This document shows positions 51,080-61,957 of a stretch of DNA of 64,000 nucleotides, piece by piece. This stretch comes from Solirubrobacterales bacterium (GTDB taxonomy: Bacteria > Actinomycetota > Thermoleophilia > Solirubrobacterales > 70-9): contig JADJRQ010000002.1 in the NCBI GenBank assembly GCA_016712175.1, positions 310,001 to 374,000 on the forward strand, read 5' to 3'. The stretch's first letter is position 1. Every line of letters begins with the position of its first letter. The translations under genes were made by a program, and so were the position numbers. Under the pieces are notes generated by a model, which had not been told where the DNA came from, made no database searches, and saw nothing but the letters and a program-made list of their open reading frames with translations.

Positions 51080-52635
51080 GGAAAGGTGCTCTGAAGAAGA
51101 AACAGAGGCAGCTCGAAGAGCTCCACCTCGACCGGCGCGAGGCGCTCGGAGAGCTGGTTCTCGGGATGTTTGTCCAGGGCAACTGGGACGACTCCCTGCT
51201 GGCCCGTGGTGCCGCCGAAGTCAGCGAAGTCGAAACGGAGCTGAAGGGACTTGCTGCCGGGGAATCCCCCGAGTCGGACAGTGCTGAGCACGATTCCCCT
51301 GTGACCGGTGAGTACACAGCCGAGCACGGACTTCCCACGGGCGAATACACCGCCGAACACGATCTTCCGGACACCGGCGAATACACCGCGGAGCATGCCA
51401 TGCCGACGACCGGTGAACACACGGTCGAACACGCCCTGCCGGCCACGGGTGAGCACACCGCGGAGCACCAGTCGCCAGCCTCGCCGGAAGGCCCGCCGAG
51501 CAAAGCCCAGCGCGAAGCAAAGACCGCCCTCCCCTCACCGGTGCCCGCGCCCCGGCCGCCTTCGGCAACCGCGCCGACCCCGTCGGCCCCGGCCACGCTG
51601 AAGCCTTCTCCGAATCCATCGAAACCGGCAGCAGAAGCTCCGGTCAAGGCCCCGTCCGAAAAGGCGGCGGCACCTGCGGCGAAACCGACCCCGGCCCTTT
51701 CGACGGCTTCAACACCGGCATCCGCCGCCACCGCGGCTTCCGCCACGACGGCAGTTGCGCCGGAGGCACCCAAAGAGAAGAGTCCGCTCGACGCTCTCTC
51801 GGAGCGCCTCGAAGCCAGTGAAAGCCAGGCGAAAACCGCCGCCGAGGCGGCCAAGGCTTCCGCAAAAGCCGACGCAAAGACCGAAATGAGCGCGATCACA
51901 CGCGAGGTCGAATCCGACCAGAAGAACCTTGCAATCGCCCTGGCTTCTGCCGGGGCCGCAATCAAGGCGGCCGAAGGCAAGGTCGTCAAAGCAGAAGCCA
52001 AGCTCGCGCGCGAGACGGCCTCCAGTCGTGAAGCCGCGTCAGCCTGGGTCCGCAACCAGGCCGCCGAGATCGAGGCCGATGCCGCACTCGCCGCCGAGAT
52101 CGCAACGCCCGAAGCTGCCACCGCCGAAGCCGTGGTGCCTCCGCCTCCGGGATCCACAACTCCCGCAGCAGCCGCAGTAGCGGCCGCGCCCGGCACCGCC
52201 GCGTCTACACCCGATGCCGCATCGGTCGCAAGAATCGCAGCGCTCGAAGCTGACCTCGCCGCCGTAAAGGCAAGCAAGGCCGAAGCTCTCAGCGCAGCCG
52301 AAACCCGCCTCAAGCAGATCGAGGCCACGGCCAGGGAAGCCGAAGCGCGGATCGCAGCTGCCGAAGAGGCCGCCGCAGGCAAGCCTGCCGCGGTTGAAGC
52401 CGCCGAGACAGTTGCCGAACTGCGGGGACCGACCCCGGCCGAGGCCGACAAAGCCGAAGCCGAAGCCCGCGAGGCCGCGGTCAACTGGCTGCGGGGTCAG
52501 ATCGCCGCACTCCGCCAGGAGCTCGCCAGCGCCCCTGCCGCCGCACCCGCCGAGCCGGCCAAGTCCGCACCAGCCAAGCCCGAAGCGGCAACAACTGAAG
52601 CCCCGAAGGCTGACAAGCCGAAGGAAGGTGCCTGA
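51076..52635 (+). CDS. Ala/Glu-rich coiled-coil protein with LPxTGE-like tandem repeats
   Basis: 519 aa with no signal peptide or membrane helix. Residues 1-60 are mixed charged (KKKQRQLEELHLDRREALGEL, then a WDDSLLARGAAEV segment). Residues 72-135 hold five imperfect 12-13 residue repeats of the form LPxTGE(Y/H)TAEH. A Pro/Ala-rich linker follows (about 135-230), then long Ala/Glu/Lys coiled-coil stretches separated by Pro-rich loops. The coding sense is supported by the small gene that follows at a shared base. Function unknown; perhaps a scaffold. Confidence 0.7.
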   Translation: MRKGALKKKQRQLEELHLDRREALGELVLGMFVQGNWDDSLLARGAAEVSEVETELKGLAAGESPESDSAEHDSPVTGEYTAEHGLPTGEYTAEHDLPDTGEYTAEHAMPTTGEHTVEHALPATGEHTAEHQSPASPEGPPSKAQREAKTALPSPVPAPRPPSATAPTPSAPATLKPSPNPSKPAAEAPVKAPSEKAAAPAAKPTPALSTASTPASAATAASATTAVAPEAPKEKSPLDALSERLEASESQAKTAAEAAKASAKADAKTEMSAITREVESDQKNLAIALASAGAAIKAAEGKVVKAEAKLARETASSREAASAWVRNQAAEIEADAALAAEIATPEAATAEAVVPPPPGSTTPAAAAVAAAPGTAASTPDAASVARIAALEADLAAVKASKAEALSAAETRLKQIEATAREAEARIAAAEEAAAGKPAAVEAAETVAELRGPTPAEADKAEAEAREAAVNWLRGQIAALRQELASAPAAAPAEPAKSAPAKPEAATTEAPKADKPKEGA

Positions 52636-52934
52636 TGGGACTGTTCAGCCGCGGCAAGCAGAGCGGGCGCGAGCGCCAGGCAATGAAGGACCACCTCGAC
52701 GAGCTCGACGAACTGCGCCGCACGAGCCTTTCGGAACTCGGGCAGATGACGGTCGAGATGGCCGCCGCCGGCAGCTTCGACCGCCAGCACCTCTCCGGAA
52801 AGGCGACCGAAGTCGTCGGCATCGACCGCGAAGCCGATCTGATCGCCAGAGGCCTGGAAGATGGCCTGACTCTCGAAGAGCTGGAAGATCTGGCTCGTCA
52901 CGAAGACGAACCGGGCACCGACCCCGGTCAGTAG
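52635..52934 (+). CDS. Small acidic helical protein
   Basis: 99 aa. MGLFSRGKQSGRERQ at the N-terminus, then largely helical acidic sequence (HLDELDELRRTSLSELGQM, DGLTLEELEDLARHEDE). It shares one base with the coiled-coil gene stop and one base with the nadB start. No family recognised. Confidence 0.6.
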   Translation: MGLFSRGKQSGRERQAMKDHLDELDELRRTSLSELGQMTVEMAAAGSFDRQHLSGKATEVVGIDREADLIARGLEDGLTLEELEDLARHEDEPGTDPGQ

Positions 52935-54396
52935 TGGCCGGAACCGGACCAGAGTCCGCCATCGGTTCCTATGACCTGGCCGTTATCGGCGCGGGTGCCG
53001 CTGGCCTGTGGGCAGCCCTTTGTGCGGCTGAGGGCGGTGGCCGGGTCTGCCTGATCTCCCGGAAGCCCCTGGCCGAGAGCGCCAGCTTCCATGCCCAGGG
53101 CGGCCTCGCTGCAGCCCTCGACAGCGAGGATTCCCCAGAGCAGCACGCAGCCGACACGATCGCCGCCGGACGCAACCTCTGCCGCACTGACGCCGTCAGG
53201 GTCCTGACGGAAGCGGCGCCGGACATCGTCCGCGACCTGATCCGCCGTGGCCTGAAGTTCGACCTCGATCCCGATGGCCGGCTCGCGCTCGCACTCGAAG
53301 GCGGCCACAGCCACCGGCGGATCATCCACGCCGGGGGCAGCCAGACCGGCCGGGAGATCACGGGCGGACTCGCCCGCATGGTGGCCGAACAGCCCGGCAT
53401 TGACGTACTCGAAGAAACTTCGGCGACGGCGCTCTGGAGCAACGGCGACCGTTGTTTCGGCATGATCACCGACCATGGCATCGTCGCCGCCAGGGCCACC
53501 CTTCTCGCCTCCGGCGGTGCCGCGGCACTCTGGCGCCGTACCTCGAATCCCTGGGGCGCGATCGGCGCAGGACCGGTCCTCGCGAGCGCTGCCGGAGCCG
53601 ACCTGGCCGACCTCGAGTTCTGCCAGTTCCACCCCACCTGCGTTTCGGCTCCAGGGACCGGATACGACGGGGCACTGATCACCGAAGCAATCCGCGGGGA
53701 GGGTGCCAAGCTGCTCGATGTATCGGGCAACCGCTTCACCGAGGAACTCTCTCCGCGCGACGACGTGACCGCGGCGATCCTCGCCCAGATCGACAAACAG
53801 GGCGGCGAACCGGTCCGGCTCGACCTCACCGATATTCCCGCCGAGCACTTCCCGAGCGTCTTCGCGATGCTCAAGGATGCAGGCTTCGACGCGCGCAACG
53901 AACCAGTTCCGATATCCCCCGGCGCGCACTACATGATGGGCGGCATTGCGGTGGACCTCGATGGACGGACGACCCTCAGCGGCCTCTACGCCGCCGGCGA
54001 ATGCGCCTGCACCGGCATCCATGGCGCCAACCGGCTCGCCTCGAACTCTCTGACCGAGTGTTTCGTCTTCGGTCGGCGGGCTGCCGAAGCCGGCCTCGCC
54101 GAGTCCGATCCCGGGGCCGCTCCGGATCTTCCGGAATGGCGTTTCGATCCCCCGACCGTCGAGACGAGGCAATCCGTCTGGAGCCTTGCCGGACCCATGC
54201 GCAACGCGTCCGATCTCGCCGAACTCGCGGAATCCGACTATCCCCTCGCCCGCGCGATCGGGACCACCGCCGGAGCCCGCGAGGAATCCCGTGGCGGCCA
54301 TCGCCGCACCGACTTCCCGGAAACCGATCCCGGCCTCGACCAGCACCACCTGATCTATCGCCCCGACGGCTCGATCGAAGCACGTGGTGGGACTGA
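52934..54396 (+). CDS. nadB: L-aspartate oxidase (frameshift at the extreme C-terminus)
   Basis: 487 aa FAD enzyme that oxidises L-aspartate to iminoaspartate for NAD synthesis. The GTG start overlaps the previous stop. AVIGAGAAGLWAAL binds FAD; SFHAQGGLAAAL, LEGGHSHRRIIHAGGSQTG, CQFHPTC, ALITEAIRGEGAKL and GAHYMMGGIAVD are the flavoprotein motifs, with the HGANRLASNSLTE end of the FAD domain. The frame shifts near 54375-54385; the corrected end reads ARWWD and stops at 54394-54396. Without that correction it would appear fused to hyuB. nadA and nadC are not adjacent. Confidence 0.92.
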
Positions 54397-54412
54397 ACGC
54401 CGAAGGCTCCTC

Positions 54413-55901
54413 GTGAACGATCTCGATCCGGTCGAGATCCAGATCGTCGCCGGGGCTTTGGCCTCGGCTTGCGAAGAGATGGGTGCGGTACTGATCCGCT
54501 CGGCCCATTCGGCCAACATCAAGGAGCGGCAGGACTGCTCTGCCGCAGTTTTCGACGCGAGCGGTGAGATGGTAATGCAGGCCGAGCACATCCCGGTCCA
54601 CCTCGGTTCGATGCCGGCCTCGGTCCGGGCGGTGCCGGCCAGACCACACCCCGGGCGTCTCGTGGTTCCTCAACGACCCGTGCCGGGCGGCACCCACCTG
54701 CCGGACATCACGGTGGTCACCCCCGCTTTCAACGCAGGCGGCAACCTGATCGGCTTCGCCGCCAACCGGGCCCACCACGCAGACGTCGGCGGCCGGCTCC
54801 CGGGATCGATGCCGGCCGATTCCCCACTCTCCGAAGAGGGAGTCGTGATCCCCCCCAGGGTCCTGGACGAGGCGGCGATCGAAGAGGTGACCCGACAGAT
54901 GCGGCAGCCGGAGCAGCGCCGGGCCGACCTGCGGGCCCAGCTCGCGGCCAACCGAGCCGGCGTGGACCGCCTGCGATCCCGCCGAAACCGGGGGCGAGCG
55001 AGGTTTGGGGCTGCCCTCGGGTCGGTCATCGACTACGCCGAAGCGCGGACAAGGGCATGCATCGCCGAGATCGACGACGGCACCTACACCGCCACCGACT
55101 GGCTCGAAGCCCTGGACGGCGGACCTCGAGCTCAGCCTGAAGGCAACGGTCGCGGCGAGACCATCCGGTTCGACTTCACCGGGTCGGCCGGTCAGGACAC
55201 CGGCAACCTCAACTGCCCGATATCGGTCACCGAGTCGGCCTGCCTCTTCGCGGTCCGGGTGCTCACCGATCCCGACATTCCGGCCAGGCCGGCGCCTACC
55301 GCCCGGTCGAGGTCAGGCGCCCGACGGCACCCTGCTGAACGCAGTAGCCGGCAGCGGTCGTCGCCGGCAACGTCGAAACATCGTCACGGGTCGCGGACCT
55401 CTGCCTTGCCGCCTTCGGACGAGCCCTCGGCCAGGGCACGATGAACAACTTCACCCTCGGCAACGAGACCTTCACCTACTACGAGACGCTCGGTGGTGGC
55501 CAGGCGGCCTCGTCCGGCGCGGACGGTCCGAGTGCCGTTCATGTGGCGATGTCGAACACGCTGAACACGCCGATCGAAGCACTGGAGATCGAATTCCCGA
55601 TCCGTGCCACCGAGTACTCGATTCGCCGCGGCACTGGTGGCTCTGGAGCGCACCGGGGCGGCGACGGACTGGTCCGGGACGTCGAGGCTCCCGGAGCCGA
55701 TGGACTTCGCCCTGCTCACCGAACGGCGGCGCCATCACCCACCGGGGCGGCGGCGGGGAACCGGGGGCGCTGGGCCGCAACCAGATCCGCCCGGCCGGAA
55801 GGCCGCCGGAAGAACTTGAGCCGAAGGCCACCGGGCACCTTCAACCCGGTGACCGTTTGCGGATCGAGACGCCGGGCGGAGGCGGCTTCGGCGATGCCTG
55901 A
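54413..55901 (+). pseudogene. hyuB: N-methylhydantoinase B/acetone carboxylase alpha-like gene, heavily broken
   Basis: Recognisable HyuB pieces lie in order but in changing frames: NDLDPVEIQIVAGALASACE, NIKERQDCSAAVFDASGEM, GVSWFLNDP, GGTHLPDITVVTPAF, NRAHHADVGG, then TMNNFTLGN-type MNNFTLGNETFTYYETLGGG, and EYSIRRGTGGSGAHRGGDGL, ending IETPGGGGFGDA at 55901. At least five frame changes are needed (near 54630, 54690, 55000, 55130-55440, 55690-55740), and some spacer lengths are short by several residues. This may be a decaying gene or a badly covered stretch. Intact HyuB works with HyuA in ATP-dependent opening of hydantoin-like rings. Confidence 0.75.
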
Positions 55902-57771
55902 GACCGGGACCATCCTCGGGGTCGACGTCGGCGGCACCTTCACCGACGCGGTGCTGATCAGGAACGGCCGGATCTTCACCGGCAAGGCCGCCGACCACAC
56001 CCGGTGACCAGTCGAGCCGGTCATCCATGCGATCGAATCGGTCCTCGCCGATGCGAATCTCGAGCCGAACGCAATCGAGGTATTCGCCCACGGCATGACT
56101 GTCGCCACCAACGCGCTCCTCGAGAACCGCGGCGCCCGCACGGTTCTGGTGGCGACCCGCGGATTCACCGACCTGGTCGAGATCGGGCGCCAGGACCGAG
56201 CCAGTCTCTATCGGCTCGAAGCCAGCCATCCCCCACCCCTGGTCCCGCCCGAGCGCCGGATCGCGGCCGAAGAACGAAACGGGCCCGACGGCGAGCTGAC
56301 CGCCTTGAGCAACGAGGAGACAACCCGAATAGTGGCTGCCGTATCCGATGCCGCGGCGGAGTCCGTCGCGGTCTGCCTGCTCCACGCCGACCGCCACCCG
56401 GATCATGAAAGGAAGATCGGGGATGCCCTGAGAGCGCACTTCGGGACGAAGTCCACGTGTCGCTTTCGCACGAAGTCGTCGGCACCTTCCGCGAGTACGA
56501 ACGGGCCGCCACGACCGGAAGTCGACGCGGCCCTCTCGCCCCTCCTGTCCGGATACCTCAGCCGAATGGCGGAGTCCTGTGAGCAGATCGGACTCACCGA
56601 ACCCTCGATCATGCAGTCGAGTGGCGGCCTCACCAGCCTGGATGAAGCGGCCGGCCACGCCGCGCTCACGGTGCTCTCCGGGCCGGCCGGAGGTGCCGCC
56701 GCCGCTGCCTTGATCTCACGGGCTGCCAATGAGCCTGACCTCCTCTGCTTCGACATGGGCGGCACTTCCTGCGACGTCTGCGTGGTCGAGGACGGTGCGG
56801 TGCGGGAGACCAGCGGCAAACGAGTCGGCGGGCGCCCGCTCGCCCTGCCGATGGTCGACATCGACACGGTCGGTGCCGGGGGCGGTTCGATCGCCTGGCA
56901 GGACAGCGGCGGAGCCCTCCGTGTCGGACCTCAGTCGGCCGGAGCCAGACCGGGACCGGCTTGTTATGGCCACGGCGGGACCGAACCGACCGTCACCGAC
57001 GCAAACCTCTTTCTCGGCCGCCTCGATCCGGACCGGCCGCTGGCCGGGGAGATCAGGCTTGACAAGGGCGCAGCAACAGAGGCGGTCACAGGGCTGGCCG
57101 ACGACCTCGGAATCAGCCCCGAGGACTGCGCCCTCGGGATCGTCCGGGTGGCCGATGCCGAGATGGTCCGGGCTCTGCGGGTCATGACTGTCCAACGCGG
57201 TCTCGACCCCCGCCGTTTCACCCTGCTCGCCTTCGGTGGGGCCGGTCCGCTCCACGCGACCGGCATCGCCACCGCCCTCGGGATCGACCAGATCCTGGTG
57301 CCGGTCGACGGCGGCGTTTTCAGTGCCCTCGGCCTGGCCGCGGCCGACCGCCGCCGCGACGAGGTCCGGACCGTGATGCTCACCGAAGAGGGGATCACCG
57401 CAGCGACCCTCGAGAGATTGATCGGTGATGCCGGCTCTGTCTCCTGGGACCTGCGCTACCGCGGTCAATCGTTTGAGTTGACCGTCGCCGACCTCAGTGG
57501 AGACCCGGCTCGCCTGCGGGAAAGATTCGAAGAAGCGCACGAGCGGCGATACGGATATCGGGACACAGATGCGGCGATCGAACTGGTCACAGTGCGCCGG
57601 AGGTACGTCCAGCCGGGACCCGACCCGAAGCTTGCCGATCCGGACCACGAGCCGGTTTCGGGGCCGGCGTCAATCGACCTCGAGCAGGCCACCCTCTACT
57701 TGCCGAACGGTTGGCGAGCGTTGACTGCCGGCAGCGGATTACTGAGGATTTCCCGTAGCCAAGCCATGTAG
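55894..57771 (+). CDS. hyuA: N-methylhydantoinase A-like ATPase subunit (several indels)
   Basis: About 625 aa. Actin/hexokinase-like ATPase domains: ILGVDVGGTFTDAVLI at the start, AHGMTVATNALLE near residue 70, FDMGGTSCDVCVVEDG, VGAGGGSIAW and the FGGAGPLHATGIA block. An in-frame TGA at 56005-56007 is explained by two nearby indels (TPGDQSS expected). A second pair near 56445 and 56515 hides HEVVGTFREYERAAT. The rest to 57771 is uninterrupted. Start overlaps hyuB by 8 nt. The hydantoin or 5-oxoproline-like substrate is unknown. Confidence 0.8.
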
Positions 57772-57786
57772 CATCCGTCACATAGC

Positions 57787-57815
57787 TTGAACTTTCGGGA
57801 AACATCTTGTATGGT
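57787..57815 (+). promoter_or_regulatory. Sigma-70-type promoter upstream of the DUF1802 gene
   Basis: TTGAAC at 57787-57792 and TATGGT at 57810-57815 are spaced by 17 bp, with the start codon about 95 nt downstream. Confidence 0.5.
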
Positions 57816-57910
57816 TCCTCCTCCTTGCAGGGCCTCGCGGCTGCCAGTCCAGCCTTCCCTCGGCCCAGCACATGTCCGTAGCAACTTCCTACCCCGACTG
57901 AGAAACCCCT

Positions 57911-58543
57911 ATGCCAATTGCGTTCAAGGAATGGGCAGTAACCGTGCGAGCCCTGGCCGAAGGCGAACAACTCCTCACCCTGCGTAAGGGCGGAATTCGC
58001 GAAGAGAACAAGCACTTCGAGCTCGAGCACGAACGGTTCTTCCTCTACCCCACGTTTGACCATCAGCAGAACGATCTGGTGCGCCCCTCACACCACCCCG
58101 AACTCGACCGTGCGCTTGAAGAAGGCGTCTGGCCCGACGAAGAGCCGCCCGCCCGCGCGCTGCTCCAGGACGGCGGAATCGCCCAGCCCGACCGGGTGCG
58201 TATCCGTGCCTGGGCCGAGGTTGCCGAGCACATCACGATCGACAACCCGAAGGTCGTCGACGGACTGTCGCCGTTCTACATCTGGACGACCGACTACGCG
58301 TCGAAGCGACTGAACTGGAAGCCGCGTCATCCGCTGCATCTGGTCCTGCTCCGGGTCCACCGGATTCCCCGCCCCGTGACCGTCAGGGTCCGCGAGGAGT
58401 ACCACGGCTGCCGTTCATGGGTCGAGATCGACCGTGATCTGCCCTTCGAAGGCACCCCGGTTATGGCTGACGAGGAATTCGAGCGCGCCAGCGCCGAGAT
58501 CCGCGCCGTCTGTACAGGCGAAAGGGAAGTCGCTTTCGCCTAG
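57911..58543 (+). CDS. DUF1802-family protein
   Basis: 210 aa. FKEWAVTVRALAEGEQLLTLRKGGIRE at the N-terminus, FFLYPTFDHQQNDL near residue 45 and KPRHPLHLVLLRVHRI in the C-terminal half match the DUF1802 pattern. The combination resembles a nuclease-like or nucleotide-binding fold, but the family has no assigned reaction. No signal peptide. Single-gene transcription unit between a promoter and a terminator hairpin. Confidence 0.8.
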   Translation: MPIAFKEWAVTVRALAEGEQLLTLRKGGIREENKHFELEHERFFLYPTFDHQQNDLVRPSHHPELDRALEEGVWPDEEPPARALLQDGGIAQPDRVRIRAWAEVAEHITIDNPKVVDGLSPFYIWTTDYASKRLNWKPRHPLHLVLLRVHRIPRPVTVRVREEYHGCRSWVEIDRDLPFEGTPVMADEEFERASAEIRAVCTGEREVAFA

Positions 58544-58567
58544 GGCTTAAAGCAGCATCATTGCTTG

Positions 58568-58597
58568 AAAACGGGCTCTTGAAAGAGGGCCCGTTTA
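58568..58597 (+). terminator. Hairpin terminator after the DUF1802 gene
   Basis: AAACGGGC (58569-58576) pairs with GCCCGTTT (58589-58596), extended inward by TCTT with AAGA. A short T run closes the stem, 24 nt after the stop codon. Confidence 0.75.
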
Positions 58598-58670
58598 CTT
58601 GGGCCGGGTGCGTTGCTGCGCCCGGGGACGGCCTCTGACTCGGTCCGGTCAAGTCCATACGCTTGTGCGG

Positions 58671-59462
58671 ATGACCTGGATTGAAACCACTTCCCTCACC
58701 TTCACCGCGAGGCATGAAGACGGGGACACCAGCTATGCCGAAGAGGTGCTCGACCGGCTTGAGGACCTGAGCCTGAAGCTCGAGGACCGGTTCGAGGTTG
58801 TGCCTAGCCAGGTCACGGTGATCGTCCACCCTTCCCCGATCTGGCTCACCATGGCCCACCCTTTCCTGCCGCTGGTCCGCTGGTCGGCGGCCCCTGCCGG
58901 GCGTCGTTACCTGGCCGGCTGGCCGATGGCAACCGAGGTCCATGTGCTCGGGGAAGCCGCCATGGAGAAACGCGCCGCCGGAGACGCCTCCCTCGAAGCC
59001 CTGAAAGGCACCGCCGAGAGGCTTTACACGGAGATCGTGATCGCCGCCAACAACGAACGCATCCCGCCACCATGGACCCCGTTCCGGTTCACCCGGTACC
59101 TGCGTTGGGCCTGGCTCGTCGAAGGCGCGGCTCAGCATTTCTCCCGGCAGGTCGATCTCTACCGCGCGGCCGTCATTCGCCGGCTGCGGGAAGGTTCACG
59201 CCCCGCCTTTCCCCCTTCCAGACGTGACGCCATCCTGCTCGGCGGCACCATCTTCGACCTGCTCGAGGACTACCGCGGCGGCGGCGCCTGCGAACTGCTG
59301 GTCTCACGGCTCCGCCGGGACGGACCGGAGGCCAACCTCGAGGCGGCCTTCGACCTGCCGATGCGAGACATCGAAGACCTCTGGCGCCAGTACCTGCGGG
59401 ACATCAGCCAGCCCGACCCGGCCGGGCGCGACGTCCCGACCAGCCTCGACCTGACGCTCTAG
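58671..59462 (+). CDS. Peptidase MA-like protein without the HExxH motif
   Basis: 263 aa from the ATG at 58671. The order of elements fits the gluzincin-like Peptidase MA family: YAEEVLDRLEDLSLKLEDRF, VTVIVHPSPIWL, then a helix, then RWAWLVEGAAQHFSRQVD and a C-terminal ILLGGTIFDLLEDYRG and LWRQYL. Where active members have HExxH before WxxEG, this one has TAERLYTEIV, so both zinc His are missing and it is probably not an active peptidase. No signal peptide. Its 3' end overlaps the convergent gene. Confidence 0.6.
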   Translation: MTWIETTSLTFTARHEDGDTSYAEEVLDRLEDLSLKLEDRFEVVPSQVTVIVHPSPIWLTMAHPFLPLVRWSAAPAGRRYLAGWPMATEVHVLGEAAMEKRAAGDASLEALKGTAERLYTEIVIAANNERIPPPWTPFRFTRYLRWAWLVEGAAQHFSRQVDLYRAAVIRRLREGSRPAFPPSRRDAILLGGTIFDLLEDYRGGGACELLVSRLRRDGPEANLEAAFDLPMRDIEDLWRQYLRDISQPDPAGRDVPTSLDLTL

Positions 59463-60304
59463 CGCCTTCGGTACATTGCTCGCGCCGAGCGGCTTCTCGC
59501 CTGCGCTCAGTTCGTAGTTTCCCCAGGGCGGATTCGCGTTGATGATCCGGCCCGGCGCGCAGGTTGCCAGAAAGCTCGCGAAACTTGCGTCGGGAGAAGT
59601 AGTGACGATCCGGTGGGTCCCGGTCGGGACGATCGGCCAGATGATGCCGCCGTCATCCGAAGTTGAAATCTTCGACTTGTCCGGGATGACCGACTCGTTG
59701 AAGAAGACCGGACCGTCGATGGCGGGGTACTCGATCGATGTCGCACCGGGCACGCCGTGTGGTGTGTTCGCCCAGAACGTGTGGTAGTCGACGCCGCGAA
59801 CGTTTCGCGCCGAAGCGGTCGTGACGATCGCGCACTGTTCGGGACGGCCGTCGGCACGGGCGGGAACGCCGAGCAGCGCCTTCAGGCCGGCAAATTCACC
59901 GTCGGCCGGTGACTGGAAGTTGGCGTTCTCGATGGCCGCGCCACGGGTGTGGAAAGTCTGAAGGTCGACTTCGTTCCAGTGAGTCTGGACCGTCCCGTCG
60001 GGCTGCCTCCCTCGAACTTGCGCTTCGTCAGGAGGCCTTCGCCGGAGAGGATGTACGGCGTGACGTTGGTGTCGTCCGGGACTTTCAGCACATAATCGCC
60101 GAACTCGTCGGTCGTAGCGGAAAGCTTCGGGAGTTCCCGCACCTTGATGGTCGCTCCGGAGATTCCGGTGTCCATGTGGTTGAAGACGTAAGCCTTGCCG
60201 GAGATGCCCACGGTTTTACCGACGGCACTGGCAGCGTGAGCCCCGGTCAGCATCATCAGAGCAACGCAGATCCCAGTCAACGAGGCAATCAGTCTTACGT
60301 TCAT
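59304..60304 (-). CDS. Secreted protein with carboxypeptidase-regulatory-like domain (one frameshift)
   Basis: 333 aa after adding one base. ATG at 60304 follows AGGAG. A signal peptide (residues 1-25, ending AHAAS) leads to a beta-sandwich domain (GKAYVFNHMDTGISGATIKV, FGDYVLKVPD) like carboxypeptidase regulatory domains. The frame breaks near 60008-60018, then reads GTVQTHWNEVDLQTFHTRG and on through NPPWGNYEL. The reading frame overlaps the convergent gene by 159 nt, so the true C-terminus may be earlier, near 59460, if another indel is present. No enzymatic motif recognised. Confidence 0.65.
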
Positions 60305-60391
60305 TCCTTCTCCTGATTCAAGGCCCGGCCGAACCGGTAGCGGTCGTACTTGGTGATGTTGAAACAGACGCAATCGCTGTGAGGTGCGGTC

Positions 60392-61136
<745 letters not shown>

Positions 61137-61140
<4 letters not shown>

Positions 61141-61877
61141 GGGATTCCTCTCTGGAACTTGTCGTCCTGTCGCTTGATCTGCCAGTCGACCAGACGGGCG
61201 AGCGTGATTGTGACGACCAGGAACATGATCGCACCAAGGGTGAGTGCCGACGGGTTGAAGGTGGTCGAGTAGATGTCCTGGCCGACCTTGACCACTTCAG
61301 GCATGCTGATCACGCTGATCAGCGAGGTGTCCTTCATCAGAGCGATGAAATCGTTCAGCAGCGGTGGGATCACCTTGCGCACGGCCTGCGGCACGATGAT
61401 GTACCGCATTGCCTGGCCGTGGCTCATGCCGAGCGACCGGGCCGCTTCCATCTGGCCTCGTGGCACGGCTTCGATGCCGGCCCGGTAGACCTCCGCCATG
61501 TAGGCGCCATAGGTCAGCATCAGGGCGAGGATGCCGTACCAGAAAGCGCTCGGGTAGCCGAAGAATTCCGGAACGCCGATCCACGTGGGGATGGTGCCCT
61601 CGGCCTGCAAGGTGCCGAGGCCGCCGTAAATCAGGAGCAGGGTGAGCAGCATCGGAATGCCGCGGAGGGCGTCGATGTAAGCGATGGTCAGCCACCTGAC
61701 GGGGGCCAGGGCCTTGCCTGGCAATTGTCGGAGTACTGCGAGGACCAGGCCCCAGGTGAGACCGAGGATTCCGCCGAGGATGGAGAGCCGGAGGGTCCAC
61801 CAGAACCCTTCGAGAACATCGCCGAAGTACTCATTCATCAGCGAGAAATCGAAGTACGTATTAAAAAACTGCTCCAC
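61137..61877 (-). CDS. Amino acid ABC transporter permease, GlnP/HisM family
   Basis: 246 aa with about five membrane helices. FWWTLRLSILGGILGL is the family N-terminus. EAARSLGMSHGQAMRYIIVPQAVR is the EAA loop that docks to the ATPase, and NDFIALMKDTSLISVI follows. One permease gene serves the system, presumably as a homodimer. Separated from the binding protein gene upstream by a strong hairpin. Confidence 0.94.
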
Positions 61878-61912
61878 TGCTGCCCTCGGTGTTGGCGATG
61901 CTTAACCGGCTG

Positions 61913-61943
61913 GCGAGAGGGGCGCCCTCGGCGCCCCTCTCGC
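61913..61943 (-). terminator. Intra-operon hairpin between binding protein and permease genes
   Basis: GCGAGAGGGGCGCC pairs perfectly with GGCGCCCCTCTCGC around a 3-nt loop. It begins 14 nt after the binding protein stop. With no T run on the minus strand, it probably lowers read-through or protects the upstream message, giving more binding protein than permease. Confidence 0.7.
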
Positions 61944-61957
61944 TGCCTGGTCCGGAA

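Noticed and set aside
50745..52484. 579-residue Ala/Ser-rich frame antisense to the coiled-coil gene
   Set aside because: It reflects the repetitive GCN/GAA composition of the sense strand and contains no recognisable domain.
52934..55444. A giant NadB-HyuB fusion protein in one open frame
   Set aside because: NadB ends naturally (ARWWD, stop at 54394-54396) if one base is restored, and HyuB has its own GTG start at 54413. The fusion comes from an indel.
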